Shown here piece after piece: positions 4,311 to 5,759 of a stretch of 5,759 bases of DNA. The notes beneath the pieces are model-generated. The model saw only the letters and a list, made by a program, of their open reading frames with translations. It did no database searches and was not told where the DNA came from. The translations under genes and the position numbers were made by a program. How positions within the stretch are numbered: position 1 is the stretch's first letter; every line of letters starts with the position of its first letter. This stretch comes from Actinobacteria bacterium UBA7398 (GTDB taxonomy: Bacteria; Actinomycetota; Actinomycetes; Nanopelagicales; Nanopelagicaceae), in NCBI GenBank assembly GCA_002470135.1, contig DKNC01000027.1, positions 461 to 6,219 of the forward strand, in the 5' to 3' direction.

Positions 4311-5414
4311 TCAACGCGAGAAGTGATGAATTGCGTCCCAATCCCATTGGATTCCGAACCCAGGTTCAGTGCTCAGTATTGCCTTTCCGTTTCGAATTTC
4401 TATCGGTTTTAGGAGCAAATGGTGAAATAAATCTATTTCATATCGGGGATCGAGGTATTCCAAGCCACCGGGATAGAGATTTGGGGTAGCGGCTGCTAAT
4501 TGTGAATGAACCTCGGTATGGATATGGGTTGCAAAAGTTTTACCTTTTTGATGTGCATATGTGGTTGCCTTAAGAAATTCGCCAACGCCACCAATAACAA
4601 GTGCATCAATTCTCAAAATATCAGTTTGGTTATAGTAAAGGACTTGCTCGGCCATCTTTGAAGAAGCTAGGGATTCGCCAAATGAAACTGGTACGCCAGT
4701 TGCTTCCCGGAGTGCGATAGCAGCCACGCCTTCGGATTCAAGAAATGGATCTTCCACAAATGCCACGCCATACTCTTTTATTAGGTTTACTCGCTTGATG
4801 GCGTTATCCAAAGTCTTAAGAGTTCGAAATGCGTCAAGTGCAACCAAAGGCTTATCGCCAACTTTTTCTCTAAGTACCTTAAGTCGATTTGCATCTCGTT
4901 CAGGAGTGTCTGCTCCCATCACAATTTTAAAAGAATTTATACCGCGACTGAGCGCGTAATCAATCTCTTCGCTCAACCCAGATTCGTCTTTTCCATAGTG
5001 ATATCCAATAACAGAATAAATTGGAACTTCACTTACAGTTGCCCCCAACATTGCTGCGACACTTTTACCCGCTCGTTTTCCAGCGATATCGTGAAGCGCG
5101 ATATCGACAGCACTTGCTGCAGAGGTTACCGAACCATGTTCGGCAGATTGCCAATTAAATCCAAGAATCAATTTTCGTATCTCATCTGGCGATTCAGCGG
5201 TTTGGCCAATTGCAACTGGCGTCATCACATCGTCAATAATCTTTGCCATTGGAAGTCCGCGGCTATAGCAATAACCGACACCAACGATTCCGTCGGAGGT
5301 GGTAATTTTTACAACTGAATAAGTGCGATGTGTTATCCGAGCTGATCCCACGGCAAGTGGCGCGGGGAGTGGAACTCTGGCTTCAAAAGTTTCAATTGAA
5401 TTGATTAGGTCCAC
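4311..5414 (-). CDS. Mandelate racemase / muconate lactonizing enzyme family protein
   Basis: A 367-residue enolase-superfamily enzyme with the N-terminal capping domain (about 1-120) and the beta/alpha barrel. Metal ligands are Asp194 (VALDAF), Glu221 (FVEDPF) and Glu247 (SFGES). Asp270 and His297 (ATHIHTE) match the His-Asp dyad of mandelate racemase, and Glu319 (GGLEY) matches its Glu317. The KxK motif is incomplete: SFKIVMG gives Lys163 but Val165 where the second, catalytic Lys is usual. Such enzymes abstract a proton next to a carboxylate; with only the His base, a sugar-acid dehydratase or similar lyase is more likely than a racemase. It starts with GTG at 5414, right after a good promoter, and leads the operon. 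Substrate unknown. Confidence 0.9.
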   Translation of the reverse strand: MDLINSIETFEARVPLPAPLAVGSARITHRTYSVVKITTSDGIVGVGYCYSRGLPMAKIIDDVMTPVAIGQTAESPDEIRKLILGFNWQSAEHGSVTSAASAVDIALHDIAGKRAGKSVAAMLGATVSEVPIYSVIGYHYGKDESGLSEEIDYALSRGINSFKIVMGADTPERDANRLKVLREKVGDKPLVALDAFRTLKTLDNAIKRVNLIKEYGVAFVEDPFLESEGVAAIALREATGVPVSFGESLASSKMAEQVLYYNQTDILRIDALVIGGVGEFLKATTYAHQKGKTFATHIHTEVHSQLAAATPNLYPGGLEYLDPRYEIDLFHHLLLKPIEIRNGKAILSTEPGFGIQWDWDAIHHFSR

Positions 5415-5424
5415 AATTGTCGAG

Positions 5425-5452
5425 TTTATATAGTTGCTTAAGCTGCAGTCAA
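5425..5452 (-). promoter_or_regulatory. Promoter of the MR/MLE-kinase-enolase operon
   Basis: On the minus strand TTGACT (5452-5447) is followed after 16 bp by TATAAA (5430-5425), with TATATA overlapping. The GTG start is 10 bases beyond the -10, so the leader is absent or only a few bases long. It shares the 89-bp intergenic region with the divergent epimerase-like gene. Confidence 0.65.
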
Positions 5453-5455
5453 CTG

Positions 5456-5486
5456 TTTACAATAAAGTAATTGCGTAACACTAACT
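5456..5486 (+). promoter_or_regulatory. Weak candidate promoter of the epimerase-like gene
   Basis: TTTACA (5456-5461) is a good -35. The best -10 is CTAACT (5481-5486) at a long 19-bp spacing. It lies next to the -35 of the divergent operon, so the two directions could influence each other. Confidence 0.3.
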
Positions 5487-5503
5487 AGCGAAATGAGTTT
5501 CCG

Positions 5504-5759
5504 ATGAATGTACTGCTCTTTGGTGGCACCAGGTTTATGGGTCGATATGTATTAAAAGCTTTATTGAAAGAAGGTGCAGATGTAACCATCGCTAATCGTG
5601 GGACTAGAGAAGAGAACATTGGCGCTACAAATGTAATTTGCGACCGTTCTCAACCAGGAGCTTTAGATCAATTCGCTAACTCTAAATTTGATGTAGTAAT
5701 CGATTTTTCGGCATACGCATCTGCTTGGGTTGAAGAAGCTGGAAATTTCTTCGCTAATA
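5504..5759 (+). CDS. NAD(P)-binding epimerase/dehydratase-like protein, 5' part
   Basis: Eighty-five codons are visible before the window ends. The N-terminus MNVLLFGGTRFMGRYVLKAL is a Rossmann-fold nucleotide-binding motif (GGTRFMG), followed by VTIANRG (27-33) and FDVVIDFSAY (62-71). This is the pattern of extended short-chain dehydrogenase/reductase proteins annotated as NAD-dependent epimerase/dehydratase. ATG 5504 is chosen because the fold begins immediately after it; the purine-rich GAAATGAG 7 bases upstream could act as a weak ribosome site. It is divergent from the operon at 5414, which is compatible with a shared sugar or sugar-acid role, but nothing proves it. The catalytic YxxxK lies outside the window. 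Confidence 0.85.
   Translation, partial: MNVLLFGGTRFMGRYVLKALLKEGADVTIANRGTREENIGATNVICDRSQPGALDQFANSKFDVVIDFSAYASAWVEEAGNFFAN

Noticed and set aside
2045..5318. Plus-strand open frames inside the operon
   Set aside because: They lie antisense to well-supported genes with clear family motifs and show no domains.

Overview
The window looks like chromosomal DNA of a low-to-mid GC actinobacterium. The freshwater acI / Nanopelagicales group is my best guess. I infer this from the SRPBCC and DinB proteins of actinobacterial flavour, GTG starts, -10 boxes placed so that transcripts begin at or next to the start codon (leaderless genes), and moderate base composition. No marker gene in the window fixes the taxon.

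Left part (1-2025): an accessory-looking array cut into four units by five same-direction copies of a 21-bp repeat (GGCTTATAGGGCGACTC plus TTCT) at 52, 572, 1045, 1586 and 1993. Protein units alternate with RNA units: a DinB-like protein on the minus strand (76-552), a tRNA-like RNA unit (593-1044), an SRPBCC protein on the plus strand (1080-1562), and a second tRNA-like RNA unit (1607-1992). The RNA units share one architecture. Each has a leader with two short copies of a sequence complementary to the tRNA-like RNA and one or two intrinsic terminators. A tRNA-like gene with a TTACCAA loop follows, then a hairpin whose loop carries ATTGGT, then a nearly identical terminator with a GNRA tetraloop. 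Paired changes between the two copies support the hairpins. I do not recognise this RNA arrangement as a known family.

Right part (2026-5414): a compact minus-strand operon. In order of transcription it holds a mandelate racemase / muconate lactonizing enzyme (MR/MLE) family protein, an aminoglycoside phosphotransferase (APH)-fold kinase and an enolase-family protein. The junctions are a 3-nt gap and a 4-nt overlap, and a good -35/-10 pair sits upstream. Both enolase-superfamily members keep their metal ligands but have lost or changed general acid/base residues, so the operon may encode a small-molecule pathway distinct from glycolysis. A divergent plus-strand gene for an NAD(P)-binding epimerase-like protein starts at 5504 and runs off the window.

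Protein family calls and motif positions rest on direct reading. Substrates, RNA function and any mobility of the repeat array are inference.
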